NCBI GenBank assembly: GCA_947569365.1 | Contig: CANOSM010000002.1 | Location: forward strand, 62,001 to 126,000 | DNA from: an uncultured Clostridium sp. | GTDB taxonomy: Bacteria; Bacillota; Clostridia; TANB77; CAG-508 | Length of the DNA: 64,000 nucleotides | Direction: 5' to 3' | Shown here: positions 39,301 through 49,303 of the stretch, piece by piece | How the letters are laid out: each line of letters starts with the position of its first letter | Position numbering within the stretch: position 1 is the first letter of the stretch | Position numbers and translations under genes: made by a program | The notes under the pieces: generated by a model | What the model saw: the letters and a program-made list of their open reading frames with translations, nothing else | The model's database searches: none | Told to the model about the DNA's origin: nothing

Positions 39301-39493
39301 AATTTGTTATGTTATTATTCTCTTCACTATTCTGCATAATATTATTTGTAATAATATCTAGCTTTTCGTCATTTTTCTTATTAGAAATTAATATAACAAT
39401 ATCACCTACTAGAATTAATATAAGAACTGCAAGAATTAATATGATTCCAATATTCATATTATTTTTATTCTTGTTTTCTTTTTCTTTATTCAT
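39299..39493 (-). CDS. Small single-pass membrane protein
   Basis: 64 residues with a Lys/Asn-rich N-terminus, one helix (IGIILILAVLILILVGDIVILI) and an Asn/Glu-rich tail. GAGGAG precedes the ATG. It follows the replication-relaxation-like gene by about 45 bases. Function unknown. Confidence 0.6.
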   Translation of the reverse strand: MNKEKENKNKNNMNIGIILILAVLILILVGDIVILISNKKNDEKLDIITNNIMQNSEENNNITN

Positions 39494-39537
39494 TTTTAAT
39501 TCTCCTCTTCTATATTTTAATTAGATTTAGAAAATTA

Positions 39538-40473
39538 TTATCCTAGTATTTTAACATCAATATTATTCATCTTATATTTTCCAGTTTCAGCATCTACGCC
39601 AAATTCTACTAAAGATTTATTAAGCTTTGTACTATTTTGACTTAAGTCTGCTGTAAAATATAATTTTATATTTTTAATTTCTAATTTATTAGTTACTATT
39701 TCTTTAAATATTTCTATCATATGTTTTTCATCTTCTGCAACAAATATAAGTTGTGGTGGTCTTTCATATCCAGAATCAAATTGTACAAAATCTTCATAAA
39801 ATTCTTTATACATTTTCATTCTCTCTACAAATCTTTCTTTCCACTCATCTTCTCTTCTTACTACTTCAAATACAAAATCCATACTAGCTTTATTCTTTGA
39901 AATCTTAACTCCACCATTAGCCTTAAATATTTTTCCTGCTTTTTTAGCTGTTATAGCTGGTTTTACAGTATAAGAATCAAAAGCTGCTACTTTTCTCATA
40001 TATGCTATAATAACTTGATTTCCAGCTAATCTCTTCTTTATCATTACTACTGGCTTTGTATTATCTGTTGGTTGCCATTTACATTCTATATTTCTTGAGT
40101 TTAATAAATACTTCCCCATTTTTTCCAAACAGTACACTCTATATATACACTTTCCATCTTCACTTGAGAAATAATATCTTGTAAGTATTTTAGTTTTTAT
40201 TAATTGTTCTAATTTATTATTTAGTTTGTCTTGTGATTTTATATCAATATTTCTTTGAACTAAAATTTGATATATCTGTCTTGATGTCATAAATTCAAAT
40301 TCATTCACAAGTTCTAATATTTTAAAATGAACTTCTGATATATGTCCCAAATTTATTCTATGAATAATTTGATTTATTGAAACATATCCATCCTTTCCAT
40401 CAAATGTTTTGATTTCTCCTTCTTTCATTGCAAATGGTGACACTTGCGTTTTAATTTTTTCATCTTCTACCAT
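39538..40473 (-). CDS. Replication-relaxation-like winged-helix protein
   Basis: 311 residues. An N-terminal winged-helix region (ILELVNEFEFMTSRQIYQIL...LNNKLEQLIKTKILTRYYF) followed by a domain that resembles the replication-relaxation family of plasmids and conjugative elements. With the VirD4-like gene it hints at an old integrative element. The assignment is by pattern and moderate. Confidence 0.5.
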   Translation of the reverse strand: MVEDEKIKTQVSPFAMKEGEIKTFDGKDGYVSINQIIHRINLGHISEVHFKILELVNEFEFMTSRQIYQILVQRNIDIKSQDKLNNKLEQLIKTKILTRYYFSSEDGKCIYRVYCLEKMGKYLLNSRNIECKWQPTDNTKPVVMIKKRLAGNQVIIAYMRKVAAFDSYTVKPAITAKKAGKIFKANGGVKISKNKASMDFVFEVVRREDEWKERFVERMKMYKEFYEDFVQFDSGYERPPQLIFVAEDEKHMIEIFKEIVTNKLEIKNIKLYFTADLSQNSTKLNKSLVEFGVDAETGKYKMNNIDVKILG

Positions 40474-40507
40474 TTTTTTTACCTCCTACTTAAATTATTA
40501 TTTAGGT

Positions 40508-41017
40508 TTAAATAATTAACAATTTTATTTTTTTCTTGTCTTTTATAATTCTTCTTATAAAGACATCTACAGTTTGTCCATACTCATATCCTTCTTTAAA
40601 CTCAGCAAGTCCAACTAAGTTTGGTTTTAGCTCTATAAATATTCCATTACCTTTCTTTTCTACTTCTCTTACAATTCCTTTAACTTTAGAGCCTTCCTCA
40701 TAACTTACAACGTTTTCATCCCAAGTTCCAAGAAGTTCTTTATAAGTAAGTTCTATTCTATTTAAATCTTTATCTACACATTTTACCATAACATTTATCT
40801 TTTGTCCAATTTGAAATCTTTCTTCTGGACTTTTTATTCTAGAAACAGATATATCCTCTATATGTAAAAGCCCAATAATTCCATTTTCCATTTCTACAAA
40901 AGCCCCAAAAGGTTTTATATTTTTTACAACTCCTGTTAATACATCTCCTTGTTTTGCTTCATTTTGAATCCAATCTATTCCTTCTTGTGAGATAAACTTT
41001 TTTGGATAATTACTCAT
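40508..41017 (-). CDS. S1-domain RNA-binding protein
   Basis: Two S1 folds: GDVLTGVVKNIKPFGAFVEMENGIIGLLHIEDIS (about residues 24-90) and a second, GSKVKGIVREVEKKGNGIFIEL (about 105-165). Such small S1 proteins bind RNA or ribosomes. The start is probably the ATG at 41017 (MSNYPKKF) with GGAGAG upstream rather than seven codons earlier. Confidence 0.8.
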   Translation of the reverse strand: MSNYPKKFISQEGIDWIQNEAKQGDVLTGVVKNIKPFGAFVEMENGIIGLLHIEDISVSRIKSPEERFQIGQKINVMVKCVDKDLNRIELTYKELLGTWDENVVSYEEGSKVKGIVREVEKKGNGIFIELKPNLVGLAEFKEGYEYGQTVDVFIRRIIKDKKKIKLLII

Positions 41018-41071
41018 TTTAATTTCTCTCCTTATCATTTGTATATTATTTATATATAAATTATCTTACCA

Positions 41072-41789
41072 CTATTTTATTAAATATGCTACCTCTTTTT
41101 CATTTAAAAATCTCCATTTTCCTATAGCTAGATTTTTTACAGAAATATTACCTATTTTTGTTCTATGTAATGCAAGTACATGTTTTCCTAAAGCCTCACA
41201 CATTCTCCTTACTTCTCTATTTTTTCCTTCATGTATTTCTATCTCTAGTCTAGTTTTATTATTTTCTAAATCTTCCATTATTTTTCTTACATTTGCCTTG
41301 CTTGTAATAAATCCATCATCAAGCTCTACTCCATTTTTTAGTTTCTGTATATCTTCATCTGAAACTTTTCCTTTTAATGTGACTGTATATGTTTTAGTAA
41401 TCTCATGTTTCGGATGTGTAATTTTATAAATAAAATCTCCATCATTAGTTAATATAAGTGCTCCTGATGTATACATATCTAATCTTCCGACAAGGTACTA
41501 TTCTTTTATTAGTTTTTACTAAATCTAGAACTTTATCCCTTCCAAATTGTTCTTTTGATGTAGTTACATATCCAATAGGCTTATTTAATAATATATATAT
41601 TTTTTCTTCTTCATTTACTATCCTTTTATTATCAAATAACACTTCATCTACATCTGGATTAACTTTTATTCCTAATTCATTAACAACTCTTCCATTTACA
41701 GATACTCTTCCATCTAAAATATATTGTTCACATTTTCTTCTAGATGCAACTCCTGAGTTTGCTAAAAATTTTTGTAATCTTTCTTCCAC
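41072..41789 (-). CDS. rluB: RluB/RsuA-family pseudouridine synthase, read through a +1 shift at CGG
   Basis: Modifies large-subunit rRNA (RluB type) or 16S rRNA (RsuA type). N-terminal S4 domain (RLQKFLANSGVASRRKCEQYI), then the frame reads KRIVPC and breaks at codon 101, CGG (41489-41487). The +1 frame gives GRLDMYTSGALILTNDGDF with the catalytic Asp of GRLD, then KTYTVTLKG and EGKNREVRRMCEALG. The break therefore splits the active-site motif. 718 bases equal 238 codons plus stop plus one. It lies just after the rluD-like gene. Confidence 0.9.
41487..41489 (-). other. +1 recoding site (CGG codon 101) in the rluB-like gene
   Basis: Zero frame reads CCT TGT CGG AAG ATT; the shifted frame reads TGT (C) GGA AGA TTA GAT, the catalytic GRLD. 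Confidence 0.9.
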
Positions 41790-41791
41790 TT

Positions 41792-42718
41792 TTATTCCTC
41801 TTCTTTATCTAACTTTTCTAAAACTTCTTTAAAATATTCTGGTACCTCTGCTTCAAATGATACATTATCTTTAGTAGTTGGATGAATAAATTCTATATTT
41901 TTAGCATGTAACATTTGTCCTTCTACTCCAAAAGGATTTTTTCCATTTGAATATACCATATCACCTACTATAGGATATCCTATTTCTGACATATGTACTC
42001 TTATTTGGTGTGTTCTTCCTGTTTCTATATTTATTTCTATATATGTATAGTTTTTATATTTCTTTATTACTTTTATATGTGTTATAGCTTTTTTACCATT
42101 CTTATCTACTGCCATCTTTTTTCTATCTTTTTTGCTTCTTCCAATTGGCATATCTATAGTTGCTTCATTTTCTTTAATTCTTCCTCTTACAAGAGCTACA
42201 TATGTCTTTTTAGTAGTATGATTTTTTATTTGATCACTTATATTAATATGTGCTTTATCATTTTTAGCAATAATAAGTACTCCTGATGTATCTTTATCTA
42301 TTCTATGGACAATTCCTGGTCTTATTTCTCCTCCTATCCCAGATAGAGAATCTTTGCACCATGCCATTACTGCATTTGCTAAAGTTCCTGTTGGGTTACC
42401 ATTTCCAGGATGGACTACCATTCCTTTTTCTTTATTTACTATTAAAATATCCTCATCTTCATATATAATATTAAGTGGTATATCTTCTTCTTCCATTTTA
42501 GATTCTTTAGGTATTTCTTTTATAACTTTAATTTTATCTCCAATCTTTACCTTATATGATGCTTTTTCTTTTTTATCATTTACAGTTATGTTATTTTCTA
42601 ACATTCTTTGAACTGCCATTCTTGATATATTATCATCTAGTATAGAAATTACCTTATCTAGTCTAATATTACATTTATCTTCTGTTATAGTATATATCTT
42701 TTCTTCTATATTATCCAC
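41792..42718 (-). CDS. rluD: RluD-family 23S rRNA pseudouridine synthase
   Basis: S4 domain at the N-terminus (IRLDKVISILDDNISRMAVQRML), the catalytic motif HRIDKDTSGVLIIAK, and ETGRTHQIRVHMSEIGYPIVGD. 308 residues. Exact uridine targets are not deducible. Two bases separate it from the rluB-like gene. Confidence 0.92.
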   Translation of the reverse strand: MDNIEEKIYTITEDKCNIRLDKVISILDDNISRMAVQRMLENNITVNDKKEKASYKVKIGDKIKVIKEIPKESKMEEEDIPLNIIYEDEDILIVNKEKGMVVHPGNGNPTGTLANAVMAWCKDSLSGIGGEIRPGIVHRIDKDTSGVLIIAKNDKAHINISDQIKNHTTKKTYVALVRGRIKENEATIDMPIGRSKKDRKKMAVDKNGKKAITHIKVIKKYKNYTYIEINIETGRTHQIRVHMSEIGYPIVGDMVYSNGKNPFGVEGQMLHAKNIEFIHPTTKDNVSFEAEVPEYFKEVLEKLDKEEE

Positions 42719-42721
42719 TAT

Positions 42722-44386
42722 CTAAATATCCTCTAAGTTCCTTTCATATATTGTAAATCCATTATTATTATATAGGATTTTATATCTATCATCTCTTCTA
42801 AGTAACATTGATAATTTTGAATTTGAATATGAAATTACATGTGTAATATCATATTTGGTAAATATTGATTCATATCCAATAGCTAATGTACATACATTTT
42901 GTACATCCATAAATATGTCTTCTCCATCTTCTGGATTCTTTGTTTTAGTATTATATTCTGGTGTGTATAAATCACATCTAGAATCAATCATTACTGGAAT
43001 ATCTCTAAATAATAAATAACTTCCATAATTATATTCATTAAATAACCTAATATTTTCTATATCTAAATTATTCAGTATCCAATCTGATGCTTCTACTGGG
43101 TATGATGCTGTTATATATTCATCTTTTTCCTTTTGTTTATAGAATTTTGTTCCTACTAGAAATACTACTATTACAATAAGTAGTGCCCCTACAATTGTAG
43201 TAAATACTTTTAGTAACTTTTTTTTCATTTCTGGGACATGATTTTCAAACATTGTTGATAACATTCCTATTACTATTGGAATTCCTATTAATGAAAGTAA
43301 TGAAAATTGTCTTCTTGTTTTAAATGTTAATGCTGTAAGTCCTATTAAGAAGAACATATGTCTTGCTTTAATTTTTGTATCTGTAAATATTAATACAGCA
43401 AGTGATACAACTAAAAATATAATACATTGTCTATTATATGCTAATGTTAGTGGTAGATGCTCATTTATAATCTCTGTTGTATTACCAGACATTGTTTTAT
43501 ATAAATATGTGTATGGAGTACTTAGACCTATTGGTGTTAAAAGTCCTGTAAAGATGCAAATTATAGCTATTAAAATAAGCCATTTCTCATTTTTGTTTCT
43601 TTCAATTTTTAATTTATATGGATTTTCCATATTATATTTTCTTTTTTGCTTATTATCTTTTAGCTTATTATTTATATTGCTTATTTTTTTATCAAAGCTT
43701 TTTAATTTATGTATTTTATTTATTATAATTAGAGCAAATTTCTTTATATATAAAATAACATCTATATTGATTACACCAAGTGATAATATATATTCAGCAA
43801 TATAAGGTAAGTATAATACAAAATAAAATGGCCATACTGCAACATGTAAATTAGCAATTAGTATAGGAATTATAAAAAGTGGTATAGTATATCTCTTTTT
43901 TCCTGTTTGTATGAATTTTTCTATAAAAATAATTGTTAATATAAATAATGAAAATGTTACAAGCTGTGCCCTTGCTGCTATATATGATTTCATACAATAC
44001 ATTCCAAGTATAGTTCCTACAATAGAGAAAAGTTCATGCTTAGATAATATATTACATAAAATATACATTAGTATTCCTAAAATAGCTGCAAATACTATAG
44101 TTGATACATATATGCCATCAAATCCAAATAAGTCATATATATTAAACATCATAAAATCATATAACCAATGTGGAAATGTATATGGTAATTCATGCCACGA
44201 GAATGGATCTTCTGTTAAGTTAGAAATACCATTATTTTGAATATATTCTCCAATTTTTATTGTATAAAAAGTGTCATTTTGTAATGATTTTGGAGAAATT
44301 GCTATAGCAAATAATATTATGCTTATAATTGCAACAACATGAATTCTTATTTTTCTAATTTTTGCCTTTGTATCAGTTTCTTCCAT
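42722..44386 (-). CDS. Polytopic membrane protein, unknown function
   Basis: About 554 residues from ATG 44386 (TTAGGAG upstream), with ten or more membrane helices, a Lys-rich cytoplasmic loop near residue 250, and a C-terminal extracytoplasmic part of about 120 residues that carries VMIDSRCDLYTPEYN. The layout resembles GT-C-type glycosyltransferases or other lipid-sugar enzymes. No catalytic motif was recognised, so no function is proposed. Confidence 0.7.
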   Translation of the reverse strand: MEETDTKAKIRKIRIHVVAIISIILFAIAISPKSLQNDTFYTIKIGEYIQNNGISNLTEDPFSWHELPYTFPHWLYDFMMFNIYDLFGFDGIYVSTIVFAAILGILMYILCNILSKHELFSIVGTILGMYCMKSYIAARAQLVTFSLFILTIIFIEKFIQTGKKRYTIPLFIIPILIANLHVAVWPFYFVLYLPYIAEYILSLGVINIDVILYIKKFALIIINKIHKLKSFDKKISNINNKLKDNKQKRKYNMENPYKLKIERNKNEKWLILIAIICIFTGLLTPIGLSTPYTYLYKTMSGNTTEIINEHLPLTLAYNRQCIIFLVVSLAVLIFTDTKIKARHMFFLIGLTALTFKTRRQFSLLSLIGIPIVIGMLSTMFENHVPEMKKKLLKVFTTIVGALLIVIVVFLVGTKFYKQKEKDEYITASYPVEASDWILNNLDIENIRLFNEYNYGSYLLFRDIPVMIDSRCDLYTPEYNTKTKNPEDGEDIFMDVQNVCTLAIGYESIFTKYDITHVISYSNSKLSMLLRRDDRYKILYNNNGFTIYERNLEDI

Positions 44387-44571
44387 CTTTTTTCTCCTAA
44401 CTGTTATTTTTATTTTGTATATTATATCAAACTTATATTTATCTTTCAATTATTAAAATTAAAAAGTACTTAAACCTTAAATATAATTATAAAAAGTCTA
44501 TAAATACGCATTACGAGTATCTATAGACTATATATATATAATAATTATTATTTCCTTAATATAATATTAAT

Positions 44572-44602
44572 GATGGAAAAGCAACTTCACTTTTCCACCA
44601 TC
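44572..44602 (-). terminator. Terminator after the unknown gene at 44625
   Basis: Minus strand TGGAAAAG pairs with CTTTTCCA inside an outer GAT/ATC pair. A second, weaker hairpin (GTCTATA.../...TATAGAC) lies at 44497-44530. Confidence 0.6.
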
Positions 44603-44624
44603 GTGCCATTTTTATTTTACAATT

Positions 44625-45107
44625 TTACTTTTTTCTTGGTATATAAATATATAAATAATGTTCTACATTTCTATGATTTCGAACATCGCCAACAATACAT
44701 CTCCACGTTTCTCTTTTTATAGTTATTACTAGTAAATCATCCGAGAATTGTGGTTCTTTTTCCTCCTCCTCATATTCTTGATTGTTCCCATTATAATTAT
44801 ATTCATATAAATAATCAGTCCCAAATACTGCATTTCCTATGACAATTGTACCGTTTTCCTCTACGCCTTCTGAATCTATGTATCGCCAATCATTTATCCA
44901 TCTTCTGTTTTTTAATGTTAATAATTGCTGAATCTGTTCCATATCGTAAATTATATTAATTTTATATTGTAATTCTATATTAATATTATTTACTATCTCT
45001 TCTATCTTTTTAATAGGAACTTTTTTATCACATTTATATCTTATTATACTCCTTAACCGATTTCTTTTTTCTTCTTCTGTGATTTTTTTAAAAATTGCTG
45101 TTTTCAT
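44625..45107 (-). CDS. Protein of unknown function with an in-frame CGG at codon 17
   Basis: 160 residues from ATG 45107 (AGGAAGGAG upstream), charged throughout, with a central NRRWINDWRYIDSEG and a Glu-rich stretch. No family recognised. Codon 17 is CGG (45059-45057). A +1 shift there would end translation at once (GGT TAA). It stands alone between terminators with its own strong promoter, so it may be a recent arrival whose codon use has not adapted. Confidence 0.6.
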   Translation of the reverse strand: MKTAIFKKITEEEKRNRLRSIIRYKCDKKVPIKKIEEIVNNINIELQYKINIIYDMEQIQQLLTLKNRRWINDWRYIDSEGVEENGTIVIGNAVFGTDYLYEYNYNGNNQEYEEEEKEPQFSDDLLVITIKRETWRCIVGDVRNHRNVEHYLYIYIPRKK

Positions 45108-45217
45108 GTATACTCCTTCCTGCCTAATGGCACCTTGTATCGCCACTTAATATTATTTATAGTGACTTACAACGTGTGGTTTTTTTTATAGTCATACCAC
45201 AACGACTTGATAATAAT

Positions 45218-45246
45218 ATTATGCCACATATTATGTAAAGTGTCAA
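45218..45246 (-). promoter_or_regulatory. Promoter of the unknown gene at 44625
   Basis: Minus strand TTGACA (45246-45241), 17-base spacer, CATAAT (45223-45218). The leader to the start is about 105 bases and holds short complementary pieces (GTGGT with ACCAC). Confidence 0.75.
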
Positions 45247-45305
45247 ATTTAACTTTATTTTTTAGTTTTTTAGTTGTTTACCATTTTTTCATTGAATATT
45301 GCTTC

Positions 45306-45986
45306 TTACCAATTCTTTCCTCCATATGGCTGAACTTCTGTTGGTTGCATAGATTTTGTTAATTCATCATTTCTTTCATTTAAAGTCTTACTTTGTATCT
45401 CTTTTAATTGTTCTTTTTTTGATTTAATATCTTTTGATTCTTTTTCTTCTTTATTATCTTTTTTATCACTTTGTGATTTATCTGTTTCTTGTTTATCTTG
45501 TAGTTCTTTTTCTATTCTTTCTATATCCTTTTTTAGCTTTTCTGCTGTTCTGCTATGACCATTATCATCATTTCTATTTGCACAACCATTTTCACATAAT
45601 ACATTTTTTGCATCTGATAATATACTTAAAGTTTCCTCTCTATTTTCTTCACTTGCATAATCTTTATCTATTTTGGCTATTTTAGCTAAAGCTAAATTTA
45701 TTCTAATATTACACTCTTTTTTCTTACTTTTGCATAATTTTAAAGCTTTTTCATATTCTTCTATTGCATCATCATATTCCTTATCTTGATATAAAATATT
45801 TCCTCTATTATAATGAGCTATATATGGTTCTTGAATATTTAGAAAAAATAGATTTTCAAAATTTGTTTCTTCATAATCTCCTGTTTCATACTTATTAATA
45901 TAATATTCATTTAAAAAATATGTCCCTACACATTTAATTAAAATTAATATAAGTAATATATATATTATAGCTAATATTTTTTTCAT
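45306..45986 (-). CDS. Membrane-anchored tetratricopeptide protein (BatC-like)
   Basis: N-terminal membrane helix (residues 4-27), then a TPR-like repeat (AHYNRGNILYQDKEYDDAIEEYEKALKLC) and a long Lys/Glu/Asp-rich tail ending in QPYGGKNW. Position after the two von Willebrand A genes matches BatC in aerotolerance operons. 226 residues. Confidence 0.7.
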   Translation of the reverse strand: MKKILAIIYILLILILIKCVGTYFLNEYYINKYETGDYEETNFENLFFLNIQEPYIAHYNRGNILYQDKEYDDAIEEYEKALKLCKSKKKECNIRINLALAKIAKIDKDYASEENREETLSILSDAKNVLCENGCANRNDDNGHSRTAEKLKKDIERIEKELQDKQETDKSQSDKKDNKEEKESKDIKSKKEQLKEIQSKTLNERNDELTKSMQPTEVQPYGGKNW

Positions 45987-46019
45987 ATATTTTCCTCTCA
46001 GTACTTTTAATTCTATTTT

Positions 46020-46964
46020 TTATAATTTTCTCTTATAATTTATAAATTCATATAATAAAAGAATAGCAAGTGGCACTGTTAATATATAATAAGTATCTAT
46101 ATAATTACTTGATTTTTCATTAATATTTTTTTTAGCAAACTTTTCTATTTCATTTATTTTATCTTTAATTTTACTTTGCGATTCCATATGTATGTAATCT
46201 ATTCCAATATCTTTTGCTATTGATTTTAAATTTTTCTCATCTATTTTTGAAACTGCTTTTTCGTAATTATAATTTGATGTATCTTCAAGATACGCTTCTG
46301 TCTCAGTATACATATTTTTTACTTTCATATATCCACCATTTTCTGTTCCATATCCTAAAACAACACCATCATCAGTAAGTTTTTTAATAGAAGAAAAAGA
46401 TTTTAAACTTTCATCTTCACTTGTTATTTCTCCATCACTTATAAAAAACACTATTCTTTTTCTTGTTTTGTCAGTTTCTTTTGATGATTCTAGTTGTTTT
46501 TGCATATTTTCTAATGGTGTATTTAAGGTACTTCCTTTTGCATAATATTTATCTAGTGTTCCTATCATATTTATAGAATCTTTTGTAAGTGAAACATCTT
46601 TAGTATAAGGTGTTAGAATTTGAGAATTATTATTAAATGTAATAATTGAAAATTTAGAACCATTTAATCTATCTATAATATAATTACAATCATTTTTAAT
46701 AGCTTCTAGTCTTGGAGTATTATTATTTCCATAGTCTTCTGCTAAGATACTCATTGTATTATCTATTACAAATAATACATCTAAATTTGTAGACATTACT
46801 TCTACATCTTTTGATATAATCATTATTCTTAAATTTATTACAAATATTAAAATAATCATTATAATCTGTCTTATTGCAGTAAATTTATTTTTACTAATAA
46901 ATATAAGTAATATAAGACAAATTATTACCATAATCCATATTGGTATAATCTCAGATATTATCAT
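46020..46964 (-). CDS. BatB-like von Willebrand A membrane protein
   Basis: Two N-terminal helices, a von Willebrand A domain whose metal site begins LFVIDNTMSILAEDYG (D-x-T-x-S form) and has VFFISDGEITSED, and a C-terminal helix (YILTVPLAILLLYEFI). 314 residues. Start overlaps the BatA-like gene by four bases. Confidence 0.8.
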   Translation of the reverse strand: MIISEIIPIWIMVIICLILLIFISKNKFTAIRQIIMIILIFVINLRIMIISKDVEVMSTNLDVLFVIDNTMSILAEDYGNNNTPRLEAIKNDCNYIIDRLNGSKFSIITFNNNSQILTPYTKDVSLTKDSINMIGTLDKYYAKGSTLNTPLENMQKQLESSKETDKTRKRIVFFISDGEITSEDESLKSFSSIKKLTDDGVVLGYGTENGGYMKVKNMYTETEAYLEDTSNYNYEKAVSKIDEKNLKSIAKDIGIDYIHMESQSKIKDKINEIEKFAKKNINEKSSNYIDTYYILTVPLAILLLYEFINYKRKL

Positions 46965-47983
46965 ATTTTCACCTTTTTATTTAATATAAATAGTATTGCT
47001 ACAGAAGCAATGAGTAAAATAAATGGCACAAATGGCTTATCTACTTTTCTTGTTTCCTCATTTACTTCTAATAGACTTTTTCCTTTTTTTTCTATATTAT
47101 CTACTATTTCTTCAACTGTACTCCCTGATGCTTCATCAAAAAAAGTGCCTCCTGTATTTTCAACTGCTTTCTTCATTTTACTTTTTTTACCTTCATCTCC
47201 TAGAGTTGGTGCAATTCCAAAAACAGTAACTTTTTCTTCCTTGCAAATATCTGATGCTTCTTCTAATGTAACTATTGGAGTTCCTGCTAAATCGTTATCT
47301 GTTGAAAAAATTATTATTCTTGTCCTATCTTTATCATCTTTTAAATTTGGAAAATTATATACACAAGATGCTAGTCCGTCTCCTATTAGTGAACTTCCTC
47401 TTACTTCATTTCCTAATATTGTTCCGCTTCTAATATATGTATTCAAATATGTAGCTTCATCTAAATTGGTTACTGATCCTGGATTCATTGAATATTTAAT
47501 TGCTTTTTCAAGTTCATCTAAAGTATTTAATACATAATTATAATCATCTGTAAGTGGTACTAAAACAACTGATGAAGTATTAAATATTGTAATTCCAATT
47601 CTCTCACCTTTTAAATTTTTTATTGTATCTCTAAAATTATCTACTAATTTTAAATTTAGTTCATCTACTGATGTAGATGTATCCATACATAAAAATATAT
47701 CTCTATTATATTTAGAAGATTTTGAAGTTTCTACTTTTGCAGGTCTTGAAATCATAATAAGGGCAATCATTATAGATATAATACATGTCCCTTTTAGAGT
47801 AGTTACAATTACTTTATATTTTCTCATTATTTCTTTAAACAACGGTATATTTTCTGCATATTTTGTATTTGCTATTTTAGTTCCTTTTTTATAAACATCT
47901 TCTTTTCTCTTGAATTTCATTAGACCTAAAATAACTAAAATAGGAAGTCCAACATATAAAACAAAAGGATATATTAATTCCAT
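46961..47983 (-). CDS. BatA-like von Willebrand A membrane protein
   Basis: N-terminal helix, a von Willebrand A domain with the metal site LCMDTSTSVDELNLK (DxSTS-like) and IIFSTDNDLAG, and a C-terminal helix. 340 residues. Member of the MoxR operon; such operons are linked to stress tolerance and envelope complexes, but the job in Firmicutes is not known. Confidence 0.82.
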   Translation of the reverse strand: MELIYPFVLYVGLPILVILGLMKFKRKEDVYKKGTKIANTKYAENIPLFKEIMRKYKVIVTTLKGTCIISIMIALIMISRPAKVETSKSSKYNRDIFLCMDTSTSVDELNLKLVDNFRDTIKNLKGERIGITIFNTSSVVLVPLTDDYNYVLNTLDELEKAIKYSMNPGSVTNLDEATYLNTYIRSGTILGNEVRGSSLIGDGLASCVYNFPNLKDDKDRTRIIIFSTDNDLAGTPIVTLEEASDICKEEKVTVFGIAPTLGDEGKKSKMKKAVENTGGTFFDEASGSTVEEIVDNIEKKGKSLLEVNEETRKVDKPFVPFILLIASVAILFILNKKVKI

Positions 47984-48444
47984 TTTTCTATTACCTTTCT
48001 TGTTTTTGAAATTGATTCTTTTATGTTTCCTAAAGAATGCTTTGCAAACTCTGGTGCATAATATTCTTTTATAAGCTCAGAAAGTTCCAGCATCTTTAAT
48101 CTTTCAATTTCTCTTAAAGTATAATTTTGTACTTTTATATTTGTAACTTCATATACAAAATAACGTATTATTGAACTTAAATTTTGATAAGCTACTCTTA
48201 TTGATATTTTTTTGTTATTTAATTTCTCTTCTAGATTTTCAATTTTCTTTATATATTTATTTTTTATGGTATTTAAATCCTTTGTTTCTGCTTTTTTTAC
48301 CACAATTTCTTCTTCAATATCTTTGGTTTTCCTTTTTCTTGTAGCTATAAAATATATTGTAAAAGCAAAAACTAATATAAATACTATAAATATATAATAT
48401 ATAGAATATGAAAACATATCTTGTAATTTAACGGATATTTGCAT
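47974..48444 (-). CDS. Single-pass membrane protein of the MoxR/Bat operon
   Basis: 156 residues with one helix (about residues 12-33) and a helical cytoplasmic part ending in LIKEYYAPEFAKHSLGNI. It sits where the DUF4381-type gene usually lies, between DUF58 and BatA, and overlaps both neighbours by 10-17 bases. Family assignment is positional. Confidence 0.6.
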   Translation of the reverse strand: MQISVKLQDMFSYSIYYIFIVFILVFAFTIYFIATRKRKTKDIEEEIVVKKAETKDLNTIKNKYIKKIENLEEKLNNKKISIRVAYQNLSSIIRYFVYEVTNIKVQNYTLREIERLKMLELSELIKEYYAPEFAKHSLGNIKESISKTRKVIEKWN

Positions 48445-49303
48445 TTTTATGCCTTTCTAATAATTCTATTATTTTCATAGTAATCTCTTTTGTGCCATCT
48501 AAATTCATTGTAGATATTCTATATCTTTCAAATTTCTTTGTACAATTTAAATAGATTTTTTCTCTTTCTTTTTTCTCTAATTCATAAAGTTTTTCATTGT
48601 TAAAAAATAATTTTGGAACATATGAATTATTTTCCATATCATATACGTCTTCATCAGTTATATAAGCATCATTTACATTAATTATCATAATATCATGCAT
48701 AATAGATAGTCTTTTAATAATATCTTCGTCAATAGTTTCCATTCCATCTAAATCTGTCATTATAAATATTATCATTCTTTTTTTGGTAAATTTACTTATA
48801 TATTCAAGTGATTTATTTATATCAGACTTATCACTTTTTTCTACATTACTATCAAAACTTGATAAGATTTTTTCTAAATTTATAAGTCCTGAACTAAATG
48901 GATAAAAAGATACATCTTTATCTCCATCCCAAATAGATCCTACATAATCTCCATTTTTGTTTGCTAAATATGCCATTGTTCCACCTGCAATTATTGAAAC
49001 ATCTTTTTTTGTTTCTTTTAACTTTGCATCTGCCATCATCTTTTTTCCAGAATCAAATACTAACATAATATTATGCTTTTTCTCAGCTATATATTGTCTT
49101 ACAAGAAGATTCCCGCTTCTTGCAGATGCTTTCCAGTCTATATCTTTTACATTATCTCCAATAGTATATTCTCTTAAATCTTCAAAATTTAAGCTTCTTC
49201 CTTTATAAATAGATTTATATGAACCATCTAATATATTTGAAGTTTTTTTACTTGCATATATACTTATATTTGCTTTAATTTTATTTATATAATTCATTAT
49301 CAT
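48428..49303 (-). CDS. DUF58 domain protein
   Basis: Hallmark YTIGDNVKDIDWKASARSGNLLVRQYIAE (the DUF58 core RxYxxGDxxRxIDWxxxAR). In these operons it is regarded as a partner of the MoxR ATPase. 291 residues; start overlaps the moxR-like stop. Confidence 0.88.
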   Translation of the reverse strand: MIMNYINKIKANISIYASKKTSNILDGSYKSIYKGRSLNFEDLREYTIGDNVKDIDWKASARSGNLLVRQYIAEKKHNIMLVFDSGKKMMADAKLKETKKDVSIIAGGTMAYLANKNGDYVGSIWDGDKDVSFYPFSSGLINLEKILSSFDSNVEKSDKSDINKSLEYISKFTKKRMIIFIMTDLDGMETIDEDIIKRLSIMHDIMIINVNDAYITDEDVYDMENNSYVPKLFFNNEKLYELEKKEREKIYLNCTKKFERYRISTMNLDGTKEITMKIIELLERHKNANIR

